Shown: in pieces, positions 1 through 7,761 of the stretch
Position numbering within the stretch: position 1 is the first letter of the stretch
How the letters are laid out: each line of letters begins with the position of its first letter
IMG/VR virus record: IMGVR_UViG_3300031651_000018
Location: 1-26,083 of that record
Length of the DNA stretch: 26,083 nt
Strand: one strand, 5' to 3'
Source: a virus
Notes under the pieces: model-generated
The model's database searches: none
The model's input: the letters and a program-made list of their open reading frames with translations, nothing else
What the model was told of the DNA's origin: nothing
Program-made: the position numbers and the translations under genes

Positions 1-2
1 TA

Positions 3-365
3 AAAGATGTTTTACTAAGTTTTGGAGTAAATTTATATATAGATAATAATGAACTTGTTTTGCATCAAATAAATCAAACAAGTATTTTTAATGTAGTTGT
101 TTTGGCGTATAGCGGTGGTCTGCTTAATATAGAAAATATATCAATATCAGAAAATCAAAGCATAAAATCAAAAAGTAAATTGAAAGAAATTAAAAAGAAA
201 TTAAAATTTACTTCTTTATTAATTCCACAATTACAGGTAAATGGCCTAGTTATATTCAAAACTTTTTATTTAAATTCAACTTTTGCGATAAATAAACTAA
301 AATTTTTTGGTAATAATTATGGAGAAAATGATTTTAATTGTGAAGGAGAGGTGGTTGAATTATGA
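3..365 (+). CDS. Baseplate hub protein, C-terminal part (5' end outside window)
   Basis: The frame is open from the first complete codon at base 3, with no stop, so this is the last 120 or so residues of a longer protein. A TTG at 60 could be read as a start but has no convincing ribosome binding site. The tail carries a pattern typical of hub proteins of Mu-like and T4 gp27-like tails: a tyrosine/glycine-rich strand (AYSGGLLNIENIS), a basic stretch, then SLLIPQLQVNGLV and a closing strand before the stop. It lies directly before a Gp138-type spike and overlaps it by four bases (ATGA), which is the usual hub-spike order. The family call rests on pattern and context, since the N-terminal part cannot be seen. 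Confidence 0.5.
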   Translation, partial: KDVLLSFGVNLYIDNNELVLHQINQTSIFNVVVLAYSGGLLNIENISISENQSIKSKSKLKEIKKKLKFTSLLIPQLQVNGLVIFKTFYLNSTFAINKLKFFGNNYGENDFNCEGEVVEL

Positions 366-949
366 CAGAAAATTCAGTTGATATATTTGATTTATTTTTT
401 AAGAGCAGGGCAGAAAATATACATACTTGTTTGCCTGGTAAAATAGATATATATGATTCAATACAAAGAAAAGCAACTGTTAAACCATTGATAAAATTAA
501 AGACTAAAAATGGAAGTGACGTTGAAATCCCTGCCATTAGTGAAGTACCGGTTATGTTTCCAAGTGGTTCAAATTTTTCTTTGTTATGGAATATAAAAAA
601 AGGTGACAATTGTTTATTATTATTTGCTGAAACAGGTATTGGAAATTTTTTAAATAGTATTGGTCAAGTAGTTAATGCAGATGATGTTTCAAGATTTTCT
701 CTGACTGATGCTATATGTGTGCCAGGTCTTTTTCCTTTTTCAGTTGTTCCAAGTAGTAGCGTAACAATTGAAAGTACTGTAAATAATAAATTAAAAATTA
801 GTAATAAAGTAGAAAATTTAAAATCTGTGTTGGCTGATTTTGCAAATGCTGTAAAATCAATAGCAACAACTGGTGGATATACGCTTGATCCAGGCAGTCA
901 ATTAGCTGTGCAAGAAATTATTACCAGAATAGATACATTATTGGAATGA
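362..949 (+). CDS. Gp138-type baseplate spike protein (membrane-piercing tip)
   Basis: 195 aa. Residues about 15-125 match the oligonucleotide-binding-like fold of the Gp138 N-terminal family: an opening strand around PGKIDIYDSIQRKATVKP, then VPVMFPSGSNFSLLW, GDNCLLLFAE, and the hallmark RFSLTDAICVPGLFPF. In this family the trimer forms the central spike below the hub and punctures the outer membrane. The C-terminal 60 residues (helical, then GGYTLDPGSQLAVQEI) are probably the trimer stalk or end. It starts at ATG after a GAAGGAGAGG site and overlaps the hub gene by four bases. It resembles Mu gp45 in position. The length is ordinary for the family and no lysozyme domain is seen. Confidence 0.8.
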   Translation: MTENSVDIFDLFFKSRAENIHTCLPGKIDIYDSIQRKATVKPLIKLKTKNGSDVEIPAISEVPVMFPSGSNFSLLWNIKKGDNCLLLFAETGIGNFLNSIGQVVNADDVSRFSLTDAICVPGLFPFSVVPSSSVTIESTVNNKLKISNKVENLKSVLADFANAVKSIATTGGYTLDPGSQLAVQEIITRIDTLLE

Positions 950-953
950 AAAA

Positions 954-1316
954 ATGAAAAATTTATATTTTGATCCAACAACAAATGATTTAACATTAAA
1001 AAATTTCAATCTTAGACTAACTGAAAATAATACAGAATGGTTAAGTCAAAGAATTGAAAATGAGTTCCGGTTTTTTTATGGTGAATGGTTTGCTGAACAA
1101 ACACGTGGAATAGATCATTATGGAAAAGTTTTAAAAAAGAAAGTTGATATTGATGAAGTACATTCATTATATCTAAATATTTTAAAAAATATTGTTGGAG
1201 TAAACAAAGTACAAAAATTTGAGATTGATTATATTGGAAAAACCAGAACTTTTACAATAAATTTTATTGTTATTAGTGATGAAGGTGAAGCAGTTGAAAA
1301 TGAATTTGTTTTATAA
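954..1316 (+). CDS. Baseplate wedge protein, gp25/Mu gp46-like
   Basis: 120 aa, the normal size for Mu gp46 / T4 gp25 / P2 W-like proteins. Visible family features are WLSQRIENEFRFFYGEWF near residues 28-45 (the strand-helix where the growing baseplate binds) and a C-terminal half of alternating strands (KFEIDYIGKTRTFTINFIV) followed by an acidic end. In the assembled tail these proteins sit at the core of the wedge and seed the sheath. Only four bases separate it from the spike gene and 26 bases from baseplate J, so the order spike, gp46, gp47 follows Mu. The ribosome binding site is weak (TTGGAATGA), so coupling to the upstream gene is likely. Confidence 0.75.
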   Translation: MKNLYFDPTTNDLTLKNFNLRLTENNTEWLSQRIENEFRFFYGEWFAEQTRGIDHYGKVLKKKVDIDEVHSLYLNILKNIVGVNKVQKFEIDYIGKTRTFTINFIVISDEGEAVENEFVL

Positions 1317-1342
1317 TATAGTAATAGTATAGGAGAAAAGTA

Positions 1343-2806
1343 ATGGGTTTTTTTATAGATGAAAATGGTTTTAATAAAAAAACATTTGAAGAATTAAAAA
1401 TTGAATGGGAGACTATTTTTAAAGAATTATTTGGAGATGATATTGACCTTGATCCATCTGGAGCATTTGGTCAATTAGTGGGTTCATTTGCGCAAAGGGA
1501 AGCTGATTTATTTGATGGAGCAGAAGAAATTTATAATAGTAGGGATCCAAATTCAGCCGAAGGAATATCACTAGATAAAATTGCTGCCGAAACAGGTATA
1601 ATAAGACAAAGTGCAACAGAAACAATTGTATATAATGTGCTGTGTTATGGCACTGAAGGAACTGTTATTGATGTTGGAAAAGAAGTCAGACAAAGTATTG
1701 GTGATTATGCTGATATGAGTTATGTGCTACAAGAAGAAGTTACAATTACAAAAGTAGCTACACGTGAAATAGAATTAACAATACAAACCCCAGAAGACTT
1801 AGAAGTATTTACAATTACAATAGACACAATTCCATATAGTTATACAGCTGATGTAGGTAGTGATACTGCTGCTATAGTTGCTGATGAAATAAAAACACTT
1901 ATTGAAGCAGGTGTTTTTACAGGCACTGTTGCTATAGATGTAGCAACATTAACAATCAGTGATGTTAGCGTTGACCACAATAATTTTGATATTGACTGGA
2001 CTTCAAATATTGACCTGGATAAATTAGGAAGTAGTGGAACATTTCAAGCAGAATTGGCAGGACAAATTCCATTAAGTTCAAACACTTTAAATACAATTGT
2101 AACACCTGTCAGTGGTTGGGATAGCGTAAATAATCCAAGTTCTGGAATTACTGGGCGTAATAAAGAACTTGATCCTGCTTTCAGAATTAGAAGAGCAGGC
2201 ACATTGTTTGCAGGGAATGCAACCGATGATGCTATGGTAAGAGCAATTAGTAATAATGTTGTTGGTGTTACTCAAGTGTCTATGACTTCAAACCGAGGTG
2301 AAACCACAGATGCAAACGGATTGCCCCCACATAGTTTTGAAGTTGTAGTTGTAGGTGGTGATGAAGACGATATTGCGCAACAGGTATGGGAAACGCAACC
2401 AAGCGGGATAGAAAGTTATGGTAATACTGAAATTGAAGTCACAGACAGTCAGGGAAAATTACAAACCATAAAATTTAGTCGGCCAGTACCTATTTACATG
2501 CATGTAAGAGTATCCAGAGATTTATATAGTGAAGAAATATATCCAAGCAATGGCGATGATTTAATCAAAGCAAATATTGTAGCTTGGTCTTTGCTTAATC
2601 AGATAATTGGCAAAGATGTTATCAGACAAAGATTATCTCAACCAATTTATGAAGTGCCTGGCATTGAAGATATACTAATTGAAATTGACGGCACAGCTAA
2701 TCCAGGCGATACACCCGCTTATGTAGAAGATAATATTGAAATTGAATTGAGGGAATACGCAGATTTTGCAATTGATAGAATAACAGTTCAAGACCTGACA
2801 CCATAA
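1343..2806 (+). CDS. Baseplate J-like protein (Mu gp47 family)
   Basis: 487 aa. The N-terminal 90 residues show the conserved opening of this family (FIDENGFNKKTFEELK, then FGQLVGSFAQREADLFD, then GISLDKIAAETGIIR). The middle is a beta-rich insert, and the J core follows from about residue 255 with GRNKELDPAFRIRRAG, a strongly conserved segment, and VRAISNNVVGVTQVSMTSNRG. The C-terminal part carries the usual PVPIYMHVRV strand and a final IEIELREYADFAIDRITV. The protein forms the wedge arm that links baseplate to fibres. A good AGGAGAAAAG site precedes the ATG. A 22-bp stretch at 2117-2138 recurs exactly in the second fibre gene. Confidence 0.88.
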   Translation: MGFFIDENGFNKKTFEELKIEWETIFKELFGDDIDLDPSGAFGQLVGSFAQREADLFDGAEEIYNSRDPNSAEGISLDKIAAETGIIRQSATETIVYNVLCYGTEGTVIDVGKEVRQSIGDYADMSYVLQEEVTITKVATREIELTIQTPEDLEVFTITIDTIPYSYTADVGSDTAAIVADEIKTLIEAGVFTGTVAIDVATLTISDVSVDHNNFDIDWTSNIDLDKLGSSGTFQAELAGQIPLSSNTLNTIVTPVSGWDSVNNPSSGITGRNKELDPAFRIRRAGTLFAGNATDDAMVRAISNNVVGVTQVSMTSNRGETTDANGLPPHSFEVVVVGGDEDDIAQQVWETQPSGIESYGNTEIEVTDSQGKLQTIKFSRPVPIYMHVRVSRDLYSEEIYPSNGDDLIKANIVAWSLLNQIIGKDVIRQRLSQPIYEVPGIEDILIEIDGTANPGDTPAYVEDNIEIELREYADFAIDRITVQDLTP

Positions 2807-2816
2807 GGAGAATAAA

Positions 2817-3509
2817 ATGTCATATGATACAATTACAGTACCAGAATTTAGTGCAGCTACTGTTCCATCACTAACAGATTTATTATGGCTAAGTCAAGGG
2901 ACTGGAGCCAGTAGGGATAAAAAATTAACACTAGAATTATTGAAAGATTATTTTCTTGATTTTGTAGCAGATCAAAGAATCGGCTATTTGGAAGGTTATT
3001 TTAAAAATGATATACCATCTGTTTTTGGTGATAGAACCATACTTTTAATTGGTCAAGTAATAGAAATAACTGACTATCAAAAATTTTGTGCTGCAATGTA
3101 TTGCGGAGATGCAAATAATGCAACTGCGGCAACTTTTTATAAAACAAGCGATGCAGGTGGGACAACTAGAAGTACAAGCGGAACATATATGGTACTACCA
3201 GATGCCAGAGGCTTGTCTTGGAAAGGTGTTGGTGATGCAATTATAAACGGACGGATAAAAATTGGCCCTGATGAACTTGGAGAATTACAGGAAGATCAAT
3301 TAGAAATACATAATCATGGAACTGCTGCTGGCGGAACAACACAGTTCTGGACAATAGACACGGACTCACCGACTCATGACATAGCTTTTGGCGCTGCTAA
3401 TGTAAATGCTAATGCTCAATACTATACCGGTTATTTAGGTAGTGTAGGAAGATCAGGAAGTAATACAAGGGATAGTTCCGCTGGTATAAACTGGGGAATA
3501 GGATATTAA
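2817..3509 (+). CDS. Tail fibre with collar domain (receptor-binding tip candidate)
   Basis: 230 aa. Residues 1-45 (MSYDTITVPEFSAATVPSL...) are nearly the same as the start of the second fibre gene at 4560 and are probably the baseplate-attachment segment. Residues about 60-160 resemble phage tail-collar domains: IGQVIEITDYQKFCAAMYCGD followed by YMVLPDARGLSWKG, the counterpart of the usual LPDLRG motif. Then comes a histidine pair, EIHNHG, like the metal-binding HxH strand of T4 gp12 and L-shaped fibre tips. The Gly/Ser/Asn-rich end (VGRSGSNTRDSSAGINWGIGY) also fits this family. It is preceded by AAGGAGAATAAA and ends one base before the next start. Confidence 0.72.
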   Translation: MSYDTITVPEFSAATVPSLTDLLWLSQGTGASRDKKLTLELLKDYFLDFVADQRIGYLEGYFKNDIPSVFGDRTILLIGQVIEITDYQKFCAAMYCGDANNATAATFYKTSDAGGTTRSTSGTYMVLPDARGLSWKGVGDAIINGRIKIGPDELGELQEDQLEIHNHGTAAGGTTQFWTIDTDSPTHDIAFGAANVNANAQYYTGYLGSVGRSGSNTRDSSAGINWGIGY

Positions 3510-3510
3510 C

Positions 3511-4026
3511 ATGAAAGTAATTAGAACAACTGAAATTGATGGATATAAAATTGTTGCCTTTGTCAACAATGCAAATTTATTTATTGATGCAGAAGCAACT
3601 TATAAATCACTTGCAAAAAAAGGAATTGACTTAAAAAAATTACCTATTGCCCAAAGACAAGAAATTATTTATAATAATGCTATATATTTTAATATTCAAA
3701 GCCATAGTAAATTTGTTACCAATGAAGACGGAGAACACATCAAACAACTAATATTCAATAATAGAGACAATGCTGTAATAGATATCAATGCCAATGTAAT
3801 AATAGATAATAGAAAAAAAGTTATTTACCAAAAAATTGATAATATCTGGGAAAAAATTAAAATAGAAAAAATTGGTGAGGATATACCTGTAAATGCTATC
3901 GAAGAAAAAAACCTTACAAAGCAACAAAAAACTGAAATAGCCGAACAAAATATACCAAAAGAAGAACCAAAAGAAGAACCAAAAGAAGAACCAAAAGAAG
4001 AATTAAAAATAATAGAAGAGAAATAA
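3511..4026 (+). CDS. Unknown tail-region protein with Lys-Glu-Glu-Pro tail
   Basis: 171 aa, not recognised. It sits between the collar fibre (one base gap) and the DUF2612 gene (one base gap), the position often taken by fibre chaperones or accessory tail proteins. The first 120 residues look like a compact alpha/beta domain (IDGYKIVAFVNNANLFIDAEATYKSL at the start). The last 30 residues are a charged low-complexity tail with four Lys-Glu-Glu-Pro/Leu units encoded by a 12-bp tandem repeat (about 3956-4004), which slippage could expand or shrink. The tail is likely unstructured and surface-exposed. Assignment as a fibre assembly factor rests on position only. Confidence 0.55.
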   Translation: MKVIRTTEIDGYKIVAFVNNANLFIDAEATYKSLAKKGIDLKKLPIAQRQEIIYNNAIYFNIQSHSKFVTNEDGEHIKQLIFNNRDNAVIDINANVIIDNRKKVIYQKIDNIWEKIKIEKIGEDIPVNAIEEKNLTKQQKTEIAEQNIPKEEPKEEPKEEPKEELKIIEEK

Positions 4027-4027
4027 A

Positions 4028-4549
4028 ATGGAAACTTATTCAATAACAGAAAAAACATATGATAATACTAATTTATTACTTGAGCAATTCAAAGACAGTA
4101 CAAAATTTAAGGCTTTAATCAATGCCTGTAATGAAAAAGCGCAAGACATTGAAACAGCTTTGTTTGAAATTAGAAGTGAATTTGAAATAGATGTTGCTGT
4201 TGGGGCTCAGCTTGATATTTTAGGTAGTATTTTTACTGAGGACAGGGTGGGAAGAAACGACACCGATTACAGATATGCTATTAAAGCAAAAGCAGGTAAT
4301 CAATTTAGTGGTGAACCAGAGACAATTATTGCAATAATACAAAGTATTTTTTTAGCTACTTATGTATATTATCGTCCATTTTATGATGCAAAATATTATA
4401 TAAATACAGATGCTGATATTAGTTCATCTGATCTGGAGCAATTTAGTCCGAGTGGCGTACAACCACTTGTAGAAGGCTATGATGTTGTAGATGGAAATGG
4501 AAACAGATTGGCAGATGGAAATGAAAATATATTAACGACTATAAAGTAA
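4028..4549 (+). CDS. DUF2612 / Mu gp48-like baseplate protein
   Basis: 173 aa. The central stretch is typical of the DUF2612 group: ALFEIRSEFEIDVAVGAQLD, then LGSIFTEDRVGRNDTDYRYA and KAKAGNQFSGEPETIIAI. In Mu-like phages the gp48 counterpart follows baseplate J directly and forms part of the wedge. Here a collar fibre and an unknown protein are inserted between them, which suggests that the fibre cassette was duplicated or moved. The C-terminal end is variable (VVDGNGNRLADGNENIL), as seen in related proteins. Translation is probably coupled to the previous gene, since only one base separates stop and start. The family call is fairly firm; the exact structural role is inferred. Confidence 0.72.
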   Translation: METYSITEKTYDNTNLLLEQFKDSTKFKALINACNEKAQDIETALFEIRSEFEIDVAVGAQLDILGSIFTEDRVGRNDTDYRYAIKAKAGNQFSGEPETIIAIIQSIFLATYVYYRPFYDAKYYINTDADISSSDLEQFSPSGVQPLVEGYDVVDGNGNRLADGNENILTTIK

Positions 4550-4559
4550 GGAGAATAAA

Positions 4560-6137
4560 ATGTCATATGCAACAATTACAGTACCTGAATTTGACCCAGC
4601 TACAGCTTTAAATTTAACAGATCATCTTTGGTTGACTCAAGGACTTGGGGTAGATAGGAATAAAAAACTTAGTATCGAACTATTATGGGATAGCGTAAAT
4701 AATCCAACAATTATTGGAACAATAATTCATAATAGTTGTTATATTGTTTCTACTCAAATAGGATTTAATGAAATAATTGAAAGAGTAGCTGCAAATCAAT
4801 ATAAAATAAAAGATGGAATAAAGAAAATCCAATTAAGATTTTTAATAGGTGGTTATTTATGCTATGGAGGTACTTCTTTTTTAAGTGATGGTGATAGTTG
4901 GGGATATCTGGAAACAAATGAATGCTCTGAATTATTTGCAGATAATGGAGCTTATTTAAATCCAGACGATAACCAATTTTATATTGAAACAAACACAGAT
5001 TATTGTCTGATGAAAAACATATCTGTAATTGCGCCAGGATCTTCTGTTGCACCAATAGATTATACATTTTTATTAAATGCTGATTTTGTTATATATGAAA
5101 ATTGTAGAATTAGTAATCGTTTATCAGATATAGTTATGACAGGATTTAAAGAGTCTGCGACAAGTTCTCATAATGAAACTGCTGCCTATATAGGTTGTAA
5201 AGTAGAGGGACTAGACGGAGGCAACCCATTTACATATTCAAATCCTTTTGGATTTTGCCATAATATTCAAAAATGTTATGAAGATAAAAATAAAATATTA
5301 GAAAAAGTTAACTGGAAAAGTGCTCAATTAGTTGGATCTGGATTAAGTATTAGTGGAATTGGTAACGCTGCTTTAGCTGCATTAAATGAAACAGACATAG
5401 CTTTTATAGACTCTACTGTAGAAAAATTAAAAACGTATAGATTTAATGGTAGTACATGGAGTTTAGTTGGATCTGGATTAAGTATTAGTGGAAGTAGTAC
5501 CCCTGCTTTAACTGCATTAAATGAAACAGACATTGTTTTTATAGATGCGGCTTTAGAAAAATTAAGAACGTATAGATTTAATGGTAGTACATGGAGTTTA
5601 GTTGGATCTGGATTAAGTATTAGTGGAATTGGTACCCCTGCTTTAACTGCATTAAATGAAACAGACATAGCTTTTATAGACTATAATGTAAAAGAATTAA
5701 AAACGTATAGATTTAATGGTAGTACATGGAGTTTAGTTGGATCTGGATTAAGTATTAGTGGAATTAGTATCCCTGCTTTAACTACATTAAATGAAACAGA
5801 CATTGTTTTTATAGACTATATTTTAGAAGAATTAAAAACGTATAGATTTAATGGTAGTACATGGAGTTTAGTTGGATCTGGATTAAGTATTAGTGGAATT
5901 GGTAACGCTGCTTTAGCTGCATTAAATGAAACAGACATTGTTTTTATAGATGAGACTTTAGAAAAATTAAGAACGTATAGATTTAATGGTAGTACATGGA
6001 GTTTAGTTGGATCTGGATTAAGTATTAGTGGAATTAGTACCCCTGCTTTAACTACATTAAATGAAACAGACATAGTTTTTATAGATACGGCTTTAGAAGA
6101 ATTAAGAACGTATAGGTTTGATTTTTATCCAATATAA
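4560..6137 (+). CDS. Second tail fibre with six-repeat beta-propeller-like C-terminus
   Basis: 525 aa. Residues 1-45 repeat the attachment segment of the first fibre, with the same ribosome binding site and the same start of coding DNA. Residues about 46-250 look beta-rich, with Gly/Asn/Asp turns and several cysteines. Residues about 258-525 are six copies of a 45-residue unit (VGSGLSISG..., LNETDIVFID, RTYRFNGSTWS). This unit resembles known phage and bacterial beta-propeller blades with the sequence YRFDGSxW. Six units, with a modified first strand (VNWKSAQL) and a cut-short last one (TYRFDFYPI), suggest one closed six-bladed propeller. It would be a receptor- or glycan-binding head. The stop faces the convergent protease gene 23 bases away. 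Confidence 0.75.
   Translation: MSYATITVPEFDPATALNLTDHLWLTQGLGVDRNKKLSIELLWDSVNNPTIIGTIIHNSCYIVSTQIGFNEIIERVAANQYKIKDGIKKIQLRFLIGGYLCYGGTSFLSDGDSWGYLETNECSELFADNGAYLNPDDNQFYIETNTDYCLMKNISVIAPGSSVAPIDYTFLLNADFVIYENCRISNRLSDIVMTGFKESATSSHNETAAYIGCKVEGLDGGNPFTYSNPFGFCHNIQKCYEDKNKILEKVNWKSAQLVGSGLSISGIGNAALAALNETDIAFIDSTVEKLKTYRFNGSTWSLVGSGLSISGSSTPALTALNETDIVFIDAALEKLRTYRFNGSTWSLVGSGLSISGIGTPALTALNETDIAFIDYNVKELKTYRFNGSTWSLVGSGLSISGISIPALTTLNETDIVFIDYILEELKTYRFNGSTWSLVGSGLSISGIGNAALAALNETDIVFIDETLEKLRTYRFNGSTWSLVGSGLSISGISTPALTTLNETDIVFIDTALEELRTYRFDFYPI
5331..6118 (+). repeat. Six tandem 135-bp coding repeats in the fibre gene
   Basis: Units start at 5331, 5466, 5601, 5736, 5871 and 6006, exactly 135 bp apart. 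The stretch of about 60 bases around each boundary, encoding TYRFNGSTWSLVGSGLSISG, is the same or nearly the same in the complete copies. Changes cluster at two sites: the four residues after SISG (IGNA, SSTP, IGTP, ISIP, IGNA, ISTP) and the stretch after FID (STVEK, AALEK, YNVKE, YILEE, ETLEK, TALEE). Near-identical DNA in the constant parts points to recent amplification or gene conversion. Confidence 0.97.
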
Positions 6138-6169
6138 ATAAAAAGTAAAAAATAATTGCTTTATTTATA
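6133..6169. terminator. A+T-rich inverted repeat between convergent genes
   Basis: A perfect 10-bp inverted repeat (TATAAATAAA at 6133-6142 and its complement at 6160-6169) spans the 23-base gap between the end of the fibre gene and the end of the leftward protease gene, overlapping both stop codons. The position suits a two-way terminator. There is no G+C-rich stem, so its strength is doubtful. Confidence 0.35.
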
Positions 6170-6811
6170 AACATCTTGTATTTTCATAATATCTATTTCT
6201 GATAATTCAGAATAATATATTTGCTCAGGTGCTTCAATTGTTTTTTCTCCATTTTTTGAAAAAGCATATTTATCATAATGTAATATTGATTTATAATCAT
6301 ATTCATATTTAATAGGATCATAAATATATTTTTCATTTTTATCAAATAAAATAATAAACTCATTTATATTATTTTCAATAATATTTTCAAAGTTAATAGT
6401 AATATAATTGTTTCTGTCTGGACGTTGATGTTCGTGTTGAAATCCCAAGCAATGCATAAGCTCATGATTGACGTGTCTTTTATTTGCTGTTTTTAAAATT
6501 ATATATGAATATTCGGTATATCCTATTATAGAATAGTTTATATTTCCTTTGAATATTTTAACCATATTTTTATTTTTATTTTCAATGAAGGAAATACAGC
6601 CGCTTTTTTCTTCTATAATATGCATACAGTTGCGAATCAAAGTTATTTCATCAGCATTAAAATCATATAATTTATAATATACTATTCCATTTTCCCATTT
6701 TTTTATTGGAATATCTATTTTTAAATCATTGATATCAACTTCTGGTAAATTAGCAATTTCACAGTTTAGTGAAAAAATACTTAAAAGTAAAAAAATTATT
6801 ATTTTATTCAT
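6161..6811 (-). CDS. Astacin-type (M12A) zinc metalloprotease, secreted or lipoprotein-like
   Basis: 216 aa. It has the full astacin zinc signature at residues 116-131 (HELMHCLGFQHEHQRPDR), with His116, Glu117, His120 and His126 as zinc and catalytic residues. Downstream comes the Met-turn region SILHYDKYAFSKNG, where the usual SxMHY has Leu in place of Met. The N-terminus is a hydrophobic signal segment ending in SLNC, so it may be a lipoprotein with a loose lipobox. The mature domain begins near KWENGIVYYKL, so the long pro-segment of animal astacins is absent. It starts at ATG after AAAGGAGAAAACAC. It is read leftward from the 7090-7118 promoter through the 66-aa gene. The role is unknown: host-surface or effector protease, or a virion-associated enzyme. 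Confidence 0.88.
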   Translation of the reverse strand: MNKIIIFLLLSIFSLNCEIANLPEVDINDLKIDIPIKKWENGIVYYKLYDFNADEITLIRNCMHIIEEKSGCISFIENKNKNMVKIFKGNINYSIIGYTEYSYIILKTANKRHVNHELMHCLGFQHEHQRPDRNNYITINFENIIENNINEFIILFDKNEKYIYDPIKYEYDYKSILHYDKYAFSKNGEKTIEAPEQIYYSELSEIDIMKIQDVYK

Positions 6812-6847
6812 AGTGTTTTCTCCTTTGAAATATATATTATTTTTAAT

Positions 6848-7048
6848 TTAGATTGCTTTATACGTTGGTCTAATCATACCAATATTTGGACAAATACATT
6901 CGACATTATTTTCAATCGAAATTCTGGCGCTAATAAAATTTTCATGGAACCATATTGTTTTTTCTGTTCGTTTTGAAATAAGAATGCTTTCGTCAAACCT
7001 ATTAGATTTATATACTTTACCAACTTCAAATCTTTTAATTTCTGTCAT
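6848..7048 (-). CDS. Small conserved-looking phage protein, unknown function
   Basis: 66 aa, starting MTEIKRFEVGKVYKSN. The layout FEVGKVY, then KRTEKTIWF, then the strand pairs ARISIENNVECICP and IRPTYKA suggests a small beta-barrel. Similar short hypothetical proteins occur in other phages, but no function is known to me. It has the shared leader and GAGAGGAAATT ribosome binding site found also at 9899, and is the first gene after a strong leftward promoter, with the protease next. The start is fixed by the leader, which is the same on the opposite strand at 9850-9903. Confidence 0.7.
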   Translation of the reverse strand: MTEIKRFEVGKVYKSNRFDESILISKRTEKTIWFHENFISARISIENNVECICPNIGMIRPTYKAI

Positions 7049-7089
7049 AATTTCCTCTCTTTTTCTTTAATTTCTTATTAACTAATACT

Positions 7090-7118
7090 AATATATAAAA
7101 GAAAGTAAGAAAAGTCAA
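7090..7118 (-). promoter_or_regulatory. Leftward copy of the repeated phage promoter (P1)
   Basis: On the minus strand: TTGACT (7113-7118), 17-bp spacer, TATATT (7090-7095), then AGTATTAGTTAATAAG and a leader with GAGAGGAAATT before the ATG at 7048. A TTACTTT half-site lies in the spacer and AAGTAAAAAATAAC just upstream. It matches the copy at 9830-9857 through the whole leader. Confidence 0.8.
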
Positions 7119-7119
7119 G

Positions 7120-7350
7120 TTATTTTTTACTTATAAAGTAAAATAATTTATTATATAAAATATGTAATATTGTATTTTTACCGTTTATTAACTGAAACTC
7201 TTTAAAAGATAAATTCTTTGGAAAAGGTTTTGACAAAAATTTGTTATTTTCTTTTAAATCTTCAAACCATTCCAGGCAATTGGTCAAAATAAAATTCTTC
7301 CAATCAGGATCTTTCCATATATATTCTTTTTTCTCTTCAAATGTTTTCAT
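7120..7350 (-). CDS. Small hypothetical protein
   Basis: 76 aa from the ATG at 7350 (MKTFEEKKEYIWKDPDW). An in-frame ATG 15 bases earlier would give MRINS as an extra start, but GAGGAT lies at the right distance before the second ATG, so that one is chosen. Rich in aromatic and charged residues, probably a small helical protein (WKNFILTNCLEWFEDLKEN). It follows the 7352-7729 gene directly, in the same leftward unit, and its stop lies right at the -35 of the next promoter. No family recognised. Confidence 0.6.
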   Translation of the reverse strand: MKTFEEKKEYIWKDPDWKNFILTNCLEWFEDLKENNKFLSKPFPKNLSFKEFQLINGKNTILHILYNKLFYFISKK

Positions 7351-7351
7351 A

Positions 7352-7729
7352 CTATTTATCCTCATTTAATAACAGGTACATAGTAGAGATACATTCTTTT
7401 AATGTTTCTGAATTACATTTTTCTATTTCTGCAAGTTTAAGCATCTCTGCACTATCTGTTATTTTTGGTATATCATAAAAATTTACTGTTATTTTTGGTA
7501 TATCATAAAAATTTAATCTTTGAGGAAATCTAAATGTACTTTCACAGGGCATAAAACAAAAATCTTCTTCATTTTGGTATACAAAATAATCATATATTAT
7601 ACTATTTCCAGATTCTGAAATAACATGATAGATCGTGTCATTTCCATAACTAGCTATTGTTTTTATATCTTTCATTTTGTTTTCTCCTTTGAAATAAATA
7701 CAATCTTTTTTATCACATTTTTTAAGCAT
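7352..7729 (-). CDS. Hypothetical protein with internal 10-residue duplication and two possible starts
   Basis: 125 aa, no family recognised. Two in-frame starts each have a good ribosome binding site: the ATG at 7729 (AAAGGAAGAAAACACT) and the ATG 18 codons later, MKDIKTIAS (AAAGGAGAAAACAAA). The 18-residue N-terminal extension has two cysteines (CDKKDCIYF), so long and short forms may both be made. A perfect tandem repeat gives NFYDIPKIT twice near residues 73-92. Driven by the 7762-7790 promoter. Confidence 0.6.
   Translation of the reverse strand: MLKKCDKKDCIYFKGENKMKDIKTIASYGNDTIYHVISESGNSIIYDYFVYQNEEDFCFMPCESTFRFPQRLNFYDIPKITVNFYDIPKITDSAEMLKLAEIEKCNSETLKECISTMYLLLNEDK
7456..7515 (-). 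repeat. Perfect 30-bp tandem duplication inside a coding region
   Basis: Bases 7456-7485 and 7486-7515 are the same. The 30-bp unit keeps the frame and adds ten residues. The lack of any mismatch points to a recent slippage event. Confidence 0.97.
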
Positions 7730-7761
7730 AGTGTTTTCTTCCTTTGTTCTTAATTAATACT

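Noticed and set aside
5331-6118. Possible diversity-generating retroelement target in the propeller repeats
   Set aside because: No reverse transcriptase, template repeat or adenine-biased change pattern is visible in the window; changes involve all bases.
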